From Emydura subglobosa (Eukaryota; Chordata; Testudines; Chelidae): a stretch of 64,000 bases of DNA. Shown here piece after piece: positions 47,896 through 58,992 of the stretch; position 1 is the stretch's first letter; each line of letters begins with the position of its first letter. The notes beneath the pieces are model-generated. The model had not been told where the DNA came from, did no database searches, and saw only the letters and a program-made list of their open reading frames with translations. Both the position numbers and the translations under genes were made by a program. The stretch lies in assembly GCA_007922225.1 (NCBI GenBank), contig ML679995.1, forward strand, positions 8,002,689 to 8,066,688, in the 5' to 3' direction.

Positions 47896-48469
47896 GGTGA
47901 CTTGCCGGGAAAGTGAAAAACATTGTAGGTGATCACAAAGCAGTGATCTGGCTTTGGTATCTCTGAATGTAAACCACACAGTGAGTTAGTAGGCAAGGTG
48001 AAAATAGAAGTAGGAAAGGAAACTCCATGAGTGACATAAAATATGGTGTAAGATGCAATTCTAACATCAAATGTTTCAAAACAACCCCTGGTGTATGTGG
48101 CCACAATAATGTCACTTGCCATGATTTGCCATTCAGTGGGTGTTAGAAATGGGTGTAAATTACATTCATTAGGCATTCTGGGGTGAACAAATCTAGACCT
48201 TAGGCTCCAGTCCAAATAAATGCTTTGCAGTTCACATCCACTTAGCCCCAAACATAACAGAAACTGCTACTGGTTATAGATCATTGTAATAAATATTCAC
48301 ACCATTGCTGAATGTATCATTATTATGATTATTTGCATTACAGTAACACTTACAGCACCAAATGCTATTGAGCCCTATTGTGGTAGGAATGGTACAAAGA
48401 TAGAATAAGTTCTGAAGAGCTTGCAAGCTAACTACACAAGATTAAACAAAAGTTGATGTCCTTTTTAGG
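47896..48469. other. Unassigned non-coding DNA
   Basis: The upstream two-thirds of the longest minus-strand frame lies here. It is not recognised as any protein family. Confidence 0.4.
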
Positions 48470-48620
48470 TGAGGAACTAAGGTAAGAGGATGGACAGAGG
48501 GTCTGCTGTTTAAGAAGCTGAAGTGAAATCTAGGTTCGCTTCCCAGCTTTGCCATAGACTTTGTGTGTGTGACTTTTGAACAAATTGGTTTCTCTCTGAG
48601 TTTGCTCAGACTTACAAAAT
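48470..48620 (+). mobile_element. tRNA-derived SINE remnant (weak)
   Basis: 'ctaggttcgcttcccagctt' at 48530-48549 is a B-box-like sequence followed by 'tgccatagactttgtgtg', as in Cry I-like copies. The A box and tail are poorly preserved. Confidence 0.45.
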
Positions 48621-49416
48621 AACGCTACCCATTTATTCAGACTGGATTTGGCTCAAGGGATCCTGACTGCCAGCGCCTGATCTAGCCAGTAAATAATACT
48701 CATTGCCAGAAATATAAACTATATAGTGGGTCAAATCCTACCCATATAACTCTTAGGAGCAGTCTCAAAGACTCTGTGGTGCAACTCTTGACTTGAATGA
48801 AGTCATAGAAGGGAGGGATTTTCTCCCATAGGACTACACATGTTTTCATGCAGATAGTACATTAATGTGCATGTGATAGAGTAGATAAAGGCAAACAGTG
48901 TTTATCCCCATGTATTACCAATTATGTCTTAAAGTTCTGGTTCACTTTTAATGTTACTTTCCTTTTTTTTTTCCTTTTTTTAACTGTCTTTTCTTAAACT
49001 TTCTTTTCTAATTTAATCCCTCGTTTGTAAATATCATTTTCCTTGTAACCCACCAATGGCTGCATGGCTGATTGGACTGAATAAAATTCATAACAGTGGA
49101 AGAACAAAATTGAATTTATTCAGAATCCAAAGCAAAGTCACATTAACAATACATTCTACTTATGGCCTTGATTCAGCAAAGTCCTCACATCTCTTTAAAG
49201 TCAATGGGCTATTCTTAGTCCTGGATTCTGATGTCAAGTATGCTGGTGTAAATCTGGAGTCACTCTAACTTTGGTGGATTTACATCAGTGTACATACGAT
49301 CAGAAACTGCCCTCAAAAAGTAGGGCCTGTAATATTTTCCTAAGGCAGACCCCAAACAAGAAGCAGAACATCACTTCAAATTCCCAGGCTAAAAGTTCTT
49401 AAACTGAAGTTAAGAC
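48621..49416. other. Unassigned DNA with ancient-repeat patch
   Basis: From about 49195 to 49310 the stretch 'taaagtcaatgggctattct', 'gtgtaaatctggagtcactc' and 'ggatttacatcagtgtaca' belongs to the old degenerate repeat with inverted 'gtgtaaatc..gatttaca' symmetry. Confidence 0.4.
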
Positions 49417-49421
49417 AGAGT

Positions 49422-50538
49422 TGTGACATTCCCCTGTGCAATCTGGACCAGTGCATAGCTGTGTCACTCCGATCTCTCATTCCTGGAACCCGTTTTATAC
49501 TTGCCTTGCTGTGTGAACCACCCACTCTTGAGTCAACCCACGCACAGCCTCCTGCAAGCAAGTGACTCTTAATTTAGTGCAAGAGTGCTTTTGGCCAGCC
49601 ACTCATGGGATTATGCAGTAGAATGACTCCCAGAAAACAGCCCCAGTCCCAGATGCCACCCTAAGAACTTCCATCTTATCGAGTTCAGTACGGCCCACTG
49701 GACTCTGCAAGTTTATTGGTTAGTCTGTCAATTTATCAAATAAATTGATATGCACTGGCTCTGTCACTTTAAATGAAGTCTCTGCACACACCCAAACCAC
49801 ATGCACTGCTTTAGATAAAACAAACAAATAAGTTTATTAAGTACAAAAAGATTTTAAGTGATTATAAGCCAGAGGAAGGCAGGTCAGATTTAATCAAAAA
49901 TAAACTAAAAGGCAAATCGCATTCTAAACTAAACTTAACACTTCTAGTAGCCTTACAGTCTGAGATGGTTCTCACCACAGGCTGATTGGTCAGCCTTCAA
50001 CCAGGCTCTCCCCTGTGGTCAGTGCTTCAGTTGCTTGCTTGATGTTATTCTTAGCTGGGTTGCCAGAGAGAGAGAGCAAGAGAGCAAAATGTCCCCCCTT
50101 ATCAGCATTTGCTGCCTTCATGCCCCCAAGGGTCAGGTGACCAAGAGTATTCCTGCATGGTCTTCTCCACATCCTGAGTCAATGAGCTTCGCCTTATCAG
50201 GTGCTTGGATCAGTCCATTGTTCCTGGAAGAGCTGGGTTGTTTCATGCATGCCTTAGGGAGGTGTACAGTACCTCCCCGCTTTTAGTGTTTGCCTGGATC
50301 TGCTTCAAAACTTGTGGGACACATATTTGGGAATATTACATAGCAGAGCTGCATAACCATACATATGACGTTGCAAGAAACATACTGCTATAACAATAAT
50401 GTTCAGGATGTCATGAGCATTCCAAAAACATCTCCATGACATACTTTGCATTAAACAATACACAATTACACTATAAGATTGAATATGAATGACGCACAAT
50501 CACACCATAAAGGTGTACATGGGGTGCAGTGTGTCACA
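49422..50538 (-). mobile_element. Solo LTR with perfect 5-bp target duplication
   Basis: The 1117-bp element starts TGTGACATTCCCCTG and ends GCAGTGTGTCACA, so the termini TGTGACA / TGTCACA are mirror-inverted. AGAGT is duplicated exactly at 49417-49421 and 50539-50543. TG...CA ends with a 5-bp duplication are the mark of retroviral or Gypsy-class integrase. Only one LTR and no internal coding region are present, which fits recombination between paired LTRs. On the minus strand TTAATAAACTT near 49834 would give a polyadenylation signal, hence the tentative strand. Confidence 0.85.
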
Positions 50539-50691
50539 AGAGTACATCTCGGTATTTTACTGGTAGAAAATATTACTCAAATGATGTGTTTAATCCTAAA
50601 GCAAATGCTACAAACACAGGTAATTCATAGTGAATGTTAAACTTAAAAGAAAAACAGACATGTGTGGAGATGCATGTGCAAACGTTACTTC

Positions 50692-50966
50692 CGGATACAT
50701 CTACACAGCAAAAAAAGACCAGCAGCAGTGGATCTCACAGTCCGGGTCGACTGACTCAGGCTTGCAGGGCTCACGCTACTCGACTAAAAATAGCAGGGTA
50801 GATATTGAGCTGGAGCCCAACAAGGGGGTTGGGTCTCAGACTGTGGCTCCAGTCTGAGCCTGAATGTCTACACTGCTATTTTTATCCCCATAGCACAAAC
50901 CTGAATTAGTTGAGCTGGCTCTGAGACTCGCTGCCATAAGTCTTTTTTTTGCAGTGGAGACATACA
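50692..50966. mobile_element. Long-hairpin miniature DNA transposon
   Basis: The ends GGATACATCTACAC and GTGGAGACATAC are inverted. The centre GAGCTGGAGCCCAACAAGGG (from about 50808) faces 'gtggctccagtctgagcc'. CTACTCGACTAAAAATAGCA faces CTGCTATTTTTATCCCCATA. It is the same family as 26493-26754. Confidence 0.75.
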
Positions 50967-52450
50967 TTCTGTGCCTGGTTTACACTGGATATGGGTCTGC
51001 TACAGATAGAGAGCTTAGTCTATTTGCTGAACCTACCAAGACTCATATTATTAGCTCTAGAGTTCCCTGATTAGTCCCTGATGGTGATTATTAAACATAA
51101 TTGATACACCTGAATAACCTTAACTCTGGAGTTTCTATTGGATAGGATATGCTTCCCTTCTTATTGCTGTGAGTTGGTTAACCATTGGCATATTTAAATT
51201 CAGAAATGGCTGTGCTAATTCATAAAAGAGTATAGATTCCTATCTATATAGCTTTTTATAATCAGTGGTAAAGTTTACGTTCTATTAACACTCCTGGAAT
51301 TTTAAAATTCCATCTTTCCTGTGGGGTGAATTCCATTGAATTATCCTGGGGGAAAAAACCTTTCCTTGGGTCAGGTATAGTTTTAAGGCTCTATGAATGA
51401 AGATGAAACTGTACGGTGATGAAGTGAAATCAATTTCACCTGTAAGGTTAGCATTCACAAACATGAATAGCAAATAATTCTGCAGTTGTGGTATATCCTA
51501 TGAAAATTTAGCAAAGCTGATGGTGCAAAATTTGAATTCTCTGTAGGCACAATATTCCCCATTTTCATCCACATTCTGTTAAAATAGCAGCTAAGCAATG
51601 TCCCTGAGATGAATATCAGCTGAAGCACTCAATTGATTTACAACCTTGTAATTCATTTGTCACCATTTATTATCCTTTATATAAAACCAGAGATGACTGC
51701 AAGAATGGTAGAATTCTAAAGTGTTGGATTAAGAGGATTCTAGCTCATCGATGCCCTTTTATATTGGGAAAACATTGGGCGATCACACAGGACAATAAAA
51801 AAATGTATGAAACAGTTTATAATAAAACTACCAGCTTTCTAATAAACAGCATAGAATTGTGCAGATTCTGTCCTTGAACATTCCATTGCTGTCTGAGCCT
51901 TTGCAATTCAGACCTTGACAAAGAAAAGCCACTGGCAAATGTATCCAAAAATACGATGGCAGGTGATAAATCTCTGAATACAAATTGGATCATGCAAAGA
52001 ATTGTAGTGTGGTTTTCCTTCCACTTCCCAATTTCACATACCATTTTTTTTGTAATGGTCAAATGATATAATGGGCAGCATCATGCTAAATTAGTGTCAT
52101 GTCTAACCTCACTGCATGGAATTCAGAACTGTGTGACGTTCGGGGAAGACACACAATTTTAATGAATTTTATCATTTGTCCATTAAACACTGTCCCTGAC
52201 TTTTGTCCTAAATAACAGATCATTTAGTAGTGGAGATTACAAAAGCATTCAGGTCGGATCAAAGATGATGTGATACATTTAGTATTTAAGCCTAGAGGTG
52301 ATTCAATACTGAGATGCCACAGTGATGAGTACAAAACAAAAAGCCTGAATAGAAAGGCATAGATTGAACCTTTTAAAAAAAATCTAATTTTGTCCCTGGG
52401 CCATATGTTAAGGATGGAGTTGCAAACTTCCCAGAAGGAAGGATGAATTC
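50967..52450. other. Unassigned repeat-poor AT-rich DNA
   Basis: No transposon signature was seen. The portion 51560-52070 is repeat-free and could include slowly evolving sequence, with no decisive motif. No exon was identified. Confidence 0.4.
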
Positions 52451-52454
52451 TGTG

Positions 52455-52717
52455 ATTGAGACTCTGGGTCTCAGTATGTAGAGGTTCAGTTCATGACTCA
52501 GCCACAGACTTCTTGAGTGACCTTGGGCAAGTCACATATAGTCTAAGCCTAAATTTCCCATTGATAAAATGGGGATAATAATTACTTTCTTCTTCCCTTT
52601 GTCTATATTGGTCTTTGAGGCTCCAACTCTCTCATGTCATATGTAGTACAGCACCTAGCAAAACAGGCTCCCAGATTTAGTCGAGACCTATATGCACTAT
52701 GCTAATACAAATAATAT
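52455..52717 (+). mobile_element. SINE with tRNA-like head and L2-type tail
   Basis: The 'gactcagccacagacttctt' and 'ttgggcaagtcacatatagt' segments followed by 'aaaatggggataataattac' are the SINE core. The tail 'tacagcacctagcaaaacag' ... 'gctaatacaaataatattaa' is an L2-type 3' end like that at 15958-16100. Confidence 0.7.
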
Positions 52718-53784
52718 TAATCTCAGATTTAATGAAATTCTCCACTATTTAGGCTCATTTCACACTGTTCAAACACTTATATTTTCAAATGTTTCTTAGT
52801 ATGTTACACCTGTTTTTTGTTTCAAATTTAGTTGCGGCTGTTCTTCTCCATAATGATCATTTAGTTTTATACCTAGTTTCAAATGCAAAATTCAGACTAT
52901 TTTGTGTTATTTGTGTGGGAAAATAATGTGGCAATAAAGTTCTACAATTGGGGAAACTATGTTTTTCTATCACTCATTCCACAAAATTGTCTGAAAGTCT
53001 TTACTCCTTTTTAAAAAATCATATCTGTAGAGCTCGGTCCTAGAAAATTGCATGTCAGAAAATTTCAGAATAAAGTTAAAATAAGAGATTATAAATGGGG
53101 GAACAATTTTGCAATCTTTACAATCAAGCAAATCCTATAATAATCTTCTACTTAGGATTTGTATTATATCTTTCATTAACTCCTTTCTGAAAGATATTTC
53201 AGAATAAAGGATTCTGTGTGTGACAGTTTATGCAAATTTTTAGTGTTTTTTGCTATTGGAATCTAAGATTATAGAGATCATCTCAAGTCATTCTTTCTCA
53301 ACAAGAATGCAATCCCAATTGTATGAATTAGGCTCAAACAATGAAGGACCCAGAAGAGCTATCATGTGATTTATACCAGGACCTCTAGAACAAAGTTTTG
53401 CGATGAATTCAGGAAGCTCAATTTCATTCCTTCTCTTCCTCAAAGAGCAAGACTATTGATTTCCATTTTCAACAAAGTTTTTCAGAACCTTTTCCACAAA
53501 ATCTACATTCAGAGCTGAAACCAACAGTTACATGTACAGATGATAACAAAAAGTTGCAAAGTTTTTGCAGTAGGGTGAGCTCCATGCAACGCCCGTTGAA
53601 GTCCATGCAAAAAGTATCATTGAATCTACTGGGAGTTGAATCAGGCACTTTGGTTAGGACTTTCAATGGCACACCGGATTGACATAACTGCTGTCAGCAA
53701 ATTCAGTGGGAGTCTTACCACTGACTTTAATTTGATCAAAGTTAGGGCAATCCTGGTTGTGCTTGAAAATCACATTCTTAAAAC
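52718..53784. other. Unassigned AT-rich DNA
   Basis: At about 53700-53745 'attcagtgggagtcttaccactgactttaat' is a possible ancient-repeat patch. Nothing else was recognised. Confidence 0.4.
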
Positions 53785-53908
53785 TAGAGTGACAGGTAGC
53801 AAGTGAGAAAAATCAGGACAGGGGGTGGGGAGTTATGGGTGCTTATATAAGAAAAAGCCCCAAATATTGGGACTGTCCCTATAAAATCAGGACATCTGAT
53901 CACCCTAC
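53785..53908. mobile_element. Short miniature element, 'TAGGGTGA' ends
   Basis: The left end TAGAGTGACAGGTAGC and the right end GACATCTGATCACCCTA are inverted. Inner 'aaaaatcaggacaggg' and 'actgtccctataaaatcagg' are characteristic of a small abundant turtle element. TA at both ends may be a Tc1/mariner-like duplication. No coding capacity. Confidence 0.7.
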
Positions 53909-54289
53909 CGAGAACCCAGTTCAGCAAAGCATTTAAGCAGAAGCTTTGCTGGATAGAGATAGATTACTAAATTAGATGAGCAGGCTTTGAATGAAAATAT
54001 ACTGCAGACATATAGTGAAACCTGTCTTAAATGACTTAGTAAGCAAGTACCAAGAACTTGTACATAGGCTTTTTACTGAAGGGTAAACAAAATTATACCA
54101 GCAACTCCATGAGGATATTGTAAAGTGGTCACTTAAGACACTGAAGATTGTATTAATTGAAAGCATTTTTTAAAGCATGTTTGACTATGTGGGCAAGTAA
54201 TCCCCATCCACTGAAGGTATCTGGTTGAAGGCAAAAGCAGACACTGAAAACTACGTTGATTATGACAGAACAAAATATTACCACTTTGA
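53909..54289. other. Unassigned spacer
   Basis: Nothing was recognised. Overlapping minus-strand frames here are not supported. Confidence 0.4.
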
Positions 54290-54640
54290 TAAATGCCCCG
54301 GGGGGTTGCAAAATGGCTGCACAGCAAAATATCTGCCAAATAATAGTTGGCATTGGCCCTAACTTGTTAGTCTGTCAGGGAGACCTCTTGCCAATTGGTG
54401 GAAAATGGATGACTGTCATTTTTTCAAGGGACTGCACATCATTTTCCATTGATTGGCATGCCAAATGCTGGACACAGTAATGCGTCAGGGCTGATGCAAA
54501 TCATCATCGAGCTGTCACTTTGATTGCATAGCCCTCTATCAACGGGATAACATGAGGGTGGCGTCTGAAAGGTGATGAACAATTCTGCCTGGCTTCAGAG
54601 GTTGAAAGCAAAATCGTGACGATGGCTAGATGAAGCGGGG
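54290..54640. promoter_or_regulatory. Candidate conserved non-coding element (inference)
   Basis: A repeat-free block of balanced composition sits between transposon relics. It carries an exact octamer ATGCAAAT (54494-54501), CTGTCA (54512-54517, Meis/TGIF type) and CTTTGAT (54518-54524, TCF/LEF type), and a near palindrome GATTGGCATGCCAAAT around 54451-54466. Clustering of such sites within about 80 bp resembles developmental enhancers. Nothing here proves conservation. Confidence 0.4.
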
Positions 54641-54671
54641 GGCAACCAATATAGCTGCAATTGGCACCGGT

Positions 54672-54885
54672 CAGTGGGTTCCCAACCTTTTCTCTGCCAT
54701 GGCACATCTTGATACCTTTAATTATTTTGATGCATACCACCGTATAGTCTCCAAATGAACTCATGAACATTCAGGAGCCAATCCAGAAATCGTCAAGTTG
54801 TTTTTTTCAAAAAACATTCTGTGGCACCCCTGCTCAGGCCTGCCAGCATAGCAGTGTGCCATGGCAGACCGGTCGGGAAACACTG
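54672..54885. mobile_element. hAT-type miniature element, decayed flanks
   Basis: The 214-bp element starts CAGTGGGTTCCCAACCTTTT and ends GGTCGGGAAACACTG, a clear inverted pair of hAT type. The flanking 8-mers (GCACCGGT and AGTTACAC) do not match, so the duplication has been lost or the ends trimmed. Confidence 0.75.
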
Positions 54886-55039
54886 AGTTACACTTTAGCA
54901 CACTTGCGAGTCATTTTTAATGGAAATAAGAAAACATCGGAGAAAAATGTAATGGGAAATGATATCTCATGGTGGAATTAAATTAATGTGGGGAACAAAC
55001 CACCATCACCACCATGCATGTCACTTTGTCTATCATACG

Positions 55040-55640
55040 ATTACATCCCATAATTGACAGGCACCACATCCTGAAAGCAATCTTTCCAGAACCCCCTCTT
55101 CTGGCCTCTCCAACATCACCAAGTTCATCATAAGAAGCAAGTCCCCACAGAAAGGAGACTCAGCTCTAAGCGGCACTAGATCCTGCAGATTCAAAACCTG
55201 CCGACCGTATCTCCACTGCTATAATCAACAGCCCCCTCATCACCCCTTACAAGATCCATGGGTCCCACACATGACAACATGTTATGTTCTCATCCAGTGC
55301 ATCAAATACCCCAGCAACAACTCTGTGGGTGAAAGCAGACAATCACTATGCTCTCACAGAGAAAAATGACATAAACAGTCTATCACCAAGGGGTGAATAT
55401 TTTTCCCAAAATGATCACTCCATATCTAACTTTTCAATCCTCAAAGGAAACCTGGACAACACCTTCAAAAGATGAGCCTAGGAACTTACATTTCTTGCAT
55501 TTAGCTGACACACTCTGGTTATCTTCTCCTGACCTGAAGAAGAGTGCTGTGTAGCTTGAAAACTTGTTCCTTCAACCAACAGAAGTTGGTCCAGTAAAAG
55601 AGATTAAGCCATCCACTTTCACTGACCCAGATATTTTAGT
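55040..55640 (+). pseudogene. Penelope-like retroelement, 3' part with broken GIY-YIG region
   Basis: The translation, with two or more frameshifts, gives TTCYVLIQCIKYPSNNSVGE then SRQSLCSHREK, and in another frame GEYFSQNDHSISNFSILKGN followed by TFKR. This is the order of the C-terminal GIY-YIG-type endonuclease region of Penelope-like elements (V-x-L-I-Q-C, then V-G-E-x-x-Q, later H-F-x-x-x-D-H-S). The 3' tail has GACCTGAAGAAGAGTGCTGT, AGCTTGAAAACTTG and CAGAAGTTGGTCCAGTAAAA. The 5' part including reverse transcriptase is missing. Inactive. Confidence 0.75.
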
Positions 55641-56020
55641 GCACCCACCAAAATTGTGTCTGGACATAATATTTAGGCTGGATTATTAAATATCAGATAC
55701 TAATGAAATATGCACCTGCAACAAAAGTGGTAACATTTCATTTTATGTTGTGTTTATGTTCATTTATGTTCTCTGAAACACTGTCTTAACCATATTCTTT
55801 TATGACTATTGATTCATACTGCTTGATGGAGAATTCTGTATTTTAAGACCTGCAATATTAATTAAAGAACTGGAGTGGGGGGGGGGGGGGGGGGGGAGAG
55901 AGAGGGAGAGAGAGGTCTGTGGGTGTGAGGGGGATGTTTGCCATTAGGAATGAAGTCAACGGGTGTTGTGGTATTCATCACCTCTGAAAACCGCGGTCCC
56001 TTTATATAGATGCCTAAAAT
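55641..56020. repeat. 20-G run followed by GA-rich repeat, within unassigned DNA
   Basis: An uninterrupted run of 20 G occupies 55877-55896 and continues into AGAGAGAGGGAGAGAGAG (55897-55914). The run could form a G-quadruplex. The rest of this stretch is unassigned. Confidence 0.8.
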
Positions 56021-56345
56021 CATATTAAGCACCTACCTTTTGGCCCTCAGGTTTGCAAATCTTGGCTATACACACACCTGTGTATGTGTCTAGCATGCAT
56101 ATGTTCAAAATGTTCAAACTTCAGGGCTTAAATTCAGGCTCCTAAATCCATATTAGGCACCTAAATAAGGGCTCAATCCTTCGTGGTGCTGAGCACCATC
56201 AATTCCCACTGAAGGGGAAGGTGCTCAGCTCCTTGCAGAATCAAAGGCTAAGTAACCTGATTTTCAAAGGTGCTGAGCACCCAGCAATTCCTATGGAAGT
56301 CAGCGGAAGCTGTTAGAGCTGACCACCTCTCAAAATGTCGGTACC
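56021..56345. repeat. Ancient degenerate repeat, inverted GGTGCTGAGCACC units
   Basis: GGTGCTGAGCACC (56192-56204), GGTGCTCAGCT (56220-56230) and TTTTCAAAGGTGCTGAGCACCC form nearby inverted units. TTAGGCACCTAAAT and TTAAGCACCTACC precede them. It is the same word set as at 4.1 and 19.8 kb. Confidence 0.5.
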
Positions 56346-57140
56346 TTGATTTCTGAATTTCTTTTTTTTTGCTTGATTTTATGTTATGAACTAAACTTCT
56401 AAACCAGAAACAAATGTAAAACCAAAGAACGCTTTCCCTTTCCACGCTCACTGTGATTTGAATTCACCACAGGGGCAAGCAGGCATAACGCTATGGGCAT
56501 TGGTGCAGTGCTCTCTATGTACCTTGCACCACTCTCTGGAGCAGTACTTTATTGTTTCAGATCAGGAAGCACTTATTTAGGTAAAGTGAAGGGATTATCT
56601 TGGAAAATAGATGGTGAAGCCTGGTTAACATACGGGGAGAAATTTTACTCATTCAAAAAAGATAGAGAGAGAGAGAGCAAAACACACTGTATATTTCCTC
56701 TTGCCTGCATGCCCACGTTGAGTAATTTTGGGAGGACAGGGTGGAATCTGAATGGCATGTAAAAGGTCTTACCTTTTTCACTAATAATCATAATCATGGT
56801 CAAACTGGGCAAGTAGATTTAGGCGTTATGGAGACTGCAGTAGCAGTGGGGGAGCATCCCTGCAGCTCAGACCTCTTGCTGTGACTGCTGGAAAGTAGAT
56901 TTGGCCCGATGTGCATTGATGGTCCTGAGTCTTCATTGACTTGTCCCTTCTGGAGTAATTTACACCTGCAAAATTAGGTTTCAAATGCTACCAGATCAGA
57001 ATGGCTGCATTTTTGCACCCAGTTTGTACAGGCATAAGTGACTATACATATGTCAAAGTAGTGGACAATCTGTCTCTTTGGGAAGCAGTCTATTATAAAT
57101 GACAGAATCATAAACCTTGATTACAGACAGTTTAACTGAA
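56346..57140. other. Unassigned non-coding DNA
   Basis: A short (GA)n at 56664-56676 is present. Nothing else was recognised. Confidence 0.4.
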
Positions 57141-57349
57141 GGTATGTTTCTAAACTGATTTAGTCCAAGAGATGCAAGTTTGTGTGTAGACATTCTTATT
57201 TTGGTTTAAGAGTGAGTGATTTCAATTTAGCTTAATTTGATTTTTTTAAAAAGGGGACTAAGCTAAACTGAAATAGAACATTCTGGATCCAAAATAAAGA
57301 TGTCTATGCGGGGATCTGCACCCTGTCAGTTTGTGCATAGACAAGGGTC
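57141..57349. mobile_element. Long-hairpin miniature element
   Basis: Arms of about 62 bp (roughly 57174-57236 and 57259-57321) are imperfectly complementary: TGTGTAGACATTCTTATTTT faces AAAATAAAGATGTCTATGCG, and TTTCAATTTAGCTTA faces TAAGCTAAACTGAAAT. It is non-coding and consistent with a palindromic miniature DNA transposon. Confidence 0.7.
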
Positions 57350-58990
57350 TAGATCTGAAAAATTATCAGGTACTAGAGATAGATGGGCAAAAAAAAAAAA
57401 AGAAATTCTGTGAATATCCTATTGAGTCCTAAATCAAATGTGATTCAACCAAATTCAACCTTTAAAGACAGTCTCCAGGACAATGCTGCATACTAAAGAA
57501 ACTGGGATAAGCATTTGCACTTATTTTGTAAAACAAAGCCCTGTACACTTTTTGTGTATTTCACTCATCACTATCCGTAAGTGAATACCATAAGAAACCT
57601 CCATTTCTCCAAACCGCGTGTCCTTAATTTTCTTGATAGTTACAAACTATCACCATAGAATGTGTCTGCAACTAAGACTGTTCAATGGTAGAGGTCTGAG
57701 AACAAATGTCATGCAATGCATTTTTTTCCAAGTGAGCTTTGGTCTTCATCAAAGCTGACAAATATTGGCATTATATGTCACTAAGAAGTAAAAAGATCAT
57801 GCACTGACCTTCAAGAATCCTCACAATATGTACATTATGTTGATGTGCCCTTTGTTTTGTCTCTCTCAGTTTGCTTTGGCGGCTCCAGCTATTTGGTCTA
57901 AAGCAAGGTTGTTTCACCAAGTTTTAATTGCATCTTTTAAACATGGACTTGGCTGCAGACTAAAAGGCGTATGGCTTGTCCTCAACTTTTTATTTTCTGA
58001 ATATTGAGACATCCATGGAATTCTGGGCCCATCCAAAGTGTACCTAGCAATAGGCCATCCTGAAACATTCTGCAGACTCAGTCTGGAAAAGCAACCTACT
58101 GTTTGGAGGCATACCTGATGTTTTCCCAGTCTTATCTGAATTGCTTTGGTCAGGAAATCAGGCTGAGAGAATCATGGGAACAGCCTTTCTCACAATTCTT
58201 CTTGAAACTGTCAAAGTAACCTATACATTAAAGCTGTTAATGTATAGGGAGTAATACGAAAAGCTCATGCTGTTCAAAAAGGTTGCCGTGATCATGTTTT
58301 TTAAAGGGTGTGAGTGACCTTGAGTCACACTTGTTTTGGTGGCTCACTAGTCTCAATTAGATGCACCTTTGCATCTACCCATTGCTTTTGGAGGTGCCTT
58401 CCAAAAGAGAGGAAAAGATCATGCAGAAACATTTTGGGGCTATCAAGAGTGGTAGCAAAATATGGCATTGCAAATCCACCAGCTAGTTGAACACCAGGTG
58501 GTTGCTAGGTGCAGTGTAAGAGATCCTGTAGCTAGTAAAAGTAGACATTTAAAACTGAATCGCTCATCGATAGGACCCTTCAGAATATCCTCAGGTTACA
58601 CTTTGGTGTCAGGGCATATCATTTACCAGCCGTATAGGATTACAAATACACCAGCTCTATTTGTGTGGCAGCGAAAGGCTGAAGAGCACTGTATTGACGT
58701 TTTCAATTCCTGTTGTCTTCATCAGCTGCTCCATGGTAAGTGGCAGGACATTATTCATGGACAAACCCATCAACCAACTCCATCAGCACTGGTTGAATTT
58801 TGGTGGCTTTTTTTGGTATGGACCTATTAGTAGGATGGAAGATTTATGGATTACAAAGCATGTTTACCAAAGAATGCCACTACGCAGTCGGTGATCAGAC
58901 GGGCACCAAAAGCTTCACCAGCGCACTAAGATTGCCACTGACGGACACGGACTGAACATCCAGCCATATCATTTTCAGGACCTAGCTAGA
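57350..58990. other. Unassigned non-coding DNA
   Basis: A plus-strand frame of 122 codons (58462-58830) contains a CCATGGTAAGT sequence at 58731-58741 that looks like a splice donor, but the translation is unlike any protein I know and no acceptor or continuation was seen. It is noted only as unresolved. Confidence 0.35.
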
Positions 58991-58992
58991 GA

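Noticed and set aside
47727..48251. 174-codon minus-strand open frame, the longest in the window
   Set aside because: It runs through an antisense SINE at 47775-47895, matches no protein family I know, and shows no splice or promoter context.
58462..58830. 122-codon plus-strand frame with a CCATGGTAAGT donor-like site
   Set aside because: A single donor-like motif is expected by chance. No acceptor, no recognised protein and no second exon.
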